The translations under genes and the position numbers were made by a program. 16,522 bases of DNA, taken from positions 1-16,522 of the forward strand of contig JBBRCF010000075.1 of the NCBI GenBank assembly GCA_038205135.1, written 5' to 3'. Under the pieces are notes generated by a model. That model did not search any database. It was not told where the DNA came from and was given only the letters and a program-made list of their open reading frames with translations. The stretch comes from UBA9554 sp038205135 (lineage in GTDB: Bacteria > Pseudomonadota > Alphaproteobacteria > Rhodobacterales > Rhodobacteraceae). Below, one piece after another: positions 16,035 to 16,522 of the stretch (its first letter is position 1; each line of letters begins with the position of its first letter).

Positions 16035-16139
16035 TTACGCGGCCATTTTCAGTTTCTGGGCGGGGGCGATCCCGCCGACACCCATGTTCGGTCGGTCGTT
16101 ATTGTAAGTCCATAGCCATTGGGTGGCGTAATCGTTGTC
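16035..16139 (-). pseudogene. 3' fragment of another IS3-family transposase (OrfB)
   Basis: The - strand frame ending at TAA 16035-16037 has a C-terminus DNDYATQWLWTYNNDRPN then MGVGGIAPAQKLKMAA. That is the well-known ending of an IS3-family OrfB (RPNMG.GG.TPA.KLKMAA). Only about 34 residues are recognisable: upstream of Asp67 of the open frame (beyond 16139) the reading frame continues but the sequence no longer looks like a transposase, so the element is truncated there. The run of C/T at 16002-16015 (atccccctattttt) beyond the stop may belong to its terminal end. It faces opposite to the remnant at 15776-15973. Confidence 0.8.
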
Positions 16140-16409
16140 TACGTGGCGCTCGCCGGTCCTGGGACGGGGGCACACCTCAGTGCCAACCAAAGCGATCGGA
16201 GGCAAATTGCTGCTTGTCTCAAGCGGCAATGGCAAACAAGGGCCGACGTTGTCTATGATGGTGGCGAGCTCTGTCTCGTTAATGACGATGGGTGTCAGCG
16301 CTTGCACAAAACGGGCGGCAAGCAGAATGGCTGGCATCTGCCGCCACCGCGGAGTGCTAATTTGACGGATGTCTGGAGGGCGTATCCGTCCGGTCTGACT
16401 GGTGTTGAC
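16140..16409. other. 270 bases between transposase fragments, unassigned
   Basis: This stretch separates the IS3 and IS66 fragments. On the - strand it is open in frame with the IS3 fragment (ORF start at 16337) and encodes about 66 residues including TPIVINETELATIIDN, which I do not recognise. The + strand is also open over most of it (16135-16365). Neither frame has a good ribosome site. The part next to 16410 (about 16340-16409) is probably the non-coding end of the IS66 element. I see no clear terminal inverted repeat. Confidence 0.5.
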
Positions 16410-16522
16410 TTATTCCGCTGTCCAGTTCCACGGCATGAGCTCCTCGAGGCGGGTCATTTTGTGGTCTGCGACGCGGGCGAGAACCCAGCGAAGCCAGGCC
16501 TCTGGATCGACCTTGTTCATGC
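16410..16522 (-). CDS. IS66-family transposase, C-terminal fragment (runs off window)
   Basis: The last 36 or so codons of a - strand gene, stop TAA at 16410-16412. The visible protein is NKVDPEAWLRWVLARVADH then KMTRLEELMPWNWTAE. The pattern 'DP.AWL..VLAR..DH...R..ELLPWNW' is the C-terminal signature of IS66-family (TnpC) transposases. The ATG at 16518-16520 is probably an internal Met, since the full protein is about 500 residues. Whether the element is intact cannot be told because the rest is outside the window. Confidence 0.85.
   Translation of the reverse strand, partial: MNKVDPEAWLRWVLARVADHKMTRLEELMPWNWTAE

Overview
The window looks like chromosomal DNA from a GC-rich alphaproteobacterium, most likely Rhodobacterales (Rhodobacter/Roseobacter relatives). 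That rests on gene content and protein style recalled from the family (OpgG/OpgH of alphaproteobacterial type, a SelD fused to an FAD oxidoreductase, an MnmH, a form II Mo-hydroxylase cluster), not on a search.

Left part (1-5155, + strand). The tail of an FtsX-like ABC permease is followed by its ATPase and a small four-helix membrane protein, all tightly spaced or overlapping. After a 275-bp gap comes opgG-opgH, for osmoregulated periplasmic glucan synthesis. opgG carries a twin-arginine-like signal. The opgH reading frame is split near its 5' end: a 60-codon N-terminal piece overlaps the opgG stop, then the main glucosyltransferase frame continues in another phase. A strong symmetric hairpin ends this block and also faces the convergent operon.

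Middle part (5172-10785, - strand). In transcription order: a 3-hydroxybenzoate 6-hydroxylase-type flavoprotein, CoxG, then the small (2Fe-2S), large (molybdopterin) and medium (FAD) subunits of a xanthine-oxidase-family hydroxylase. The large subunit has the AYRGAGR loop of form II enzymes rather than the AYRCSFR loop of true CO dehydrogenase, so the substrate is unknown. The aromatic monooxygenase upstream suggests catabolism of an aromatic or heterocyclic compound. A pair of 12-bp direct repeats lies upstream of the monooxygenase.

Right part (10939-15489). A selenium module: selD as a C-terminal fusion to a pyridine-nucleotide-disulfide-oxidoreductase-like domain (+), convergent with mnmH/selU (-). 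Together they would make selenophosphate and use it for 2-selenouridine in tRNA. A cytochrome P450 with an unusual I-helix is divergent from mnmH.

End (15565-16522). A tRNA-Phe(GAA) gene is followed by a stretch that is richer in A+T at first and holds degraded insertion-sequence pieces: two IS3-family OrfB 3' ends in opposite orientation and the C-terminus of an IS66-family transposase running off the window. Apart from these the last 880 bases hold no intact gene that I recognise. No CRISPR array, defence system or clearly novel multi-gene system is visible.
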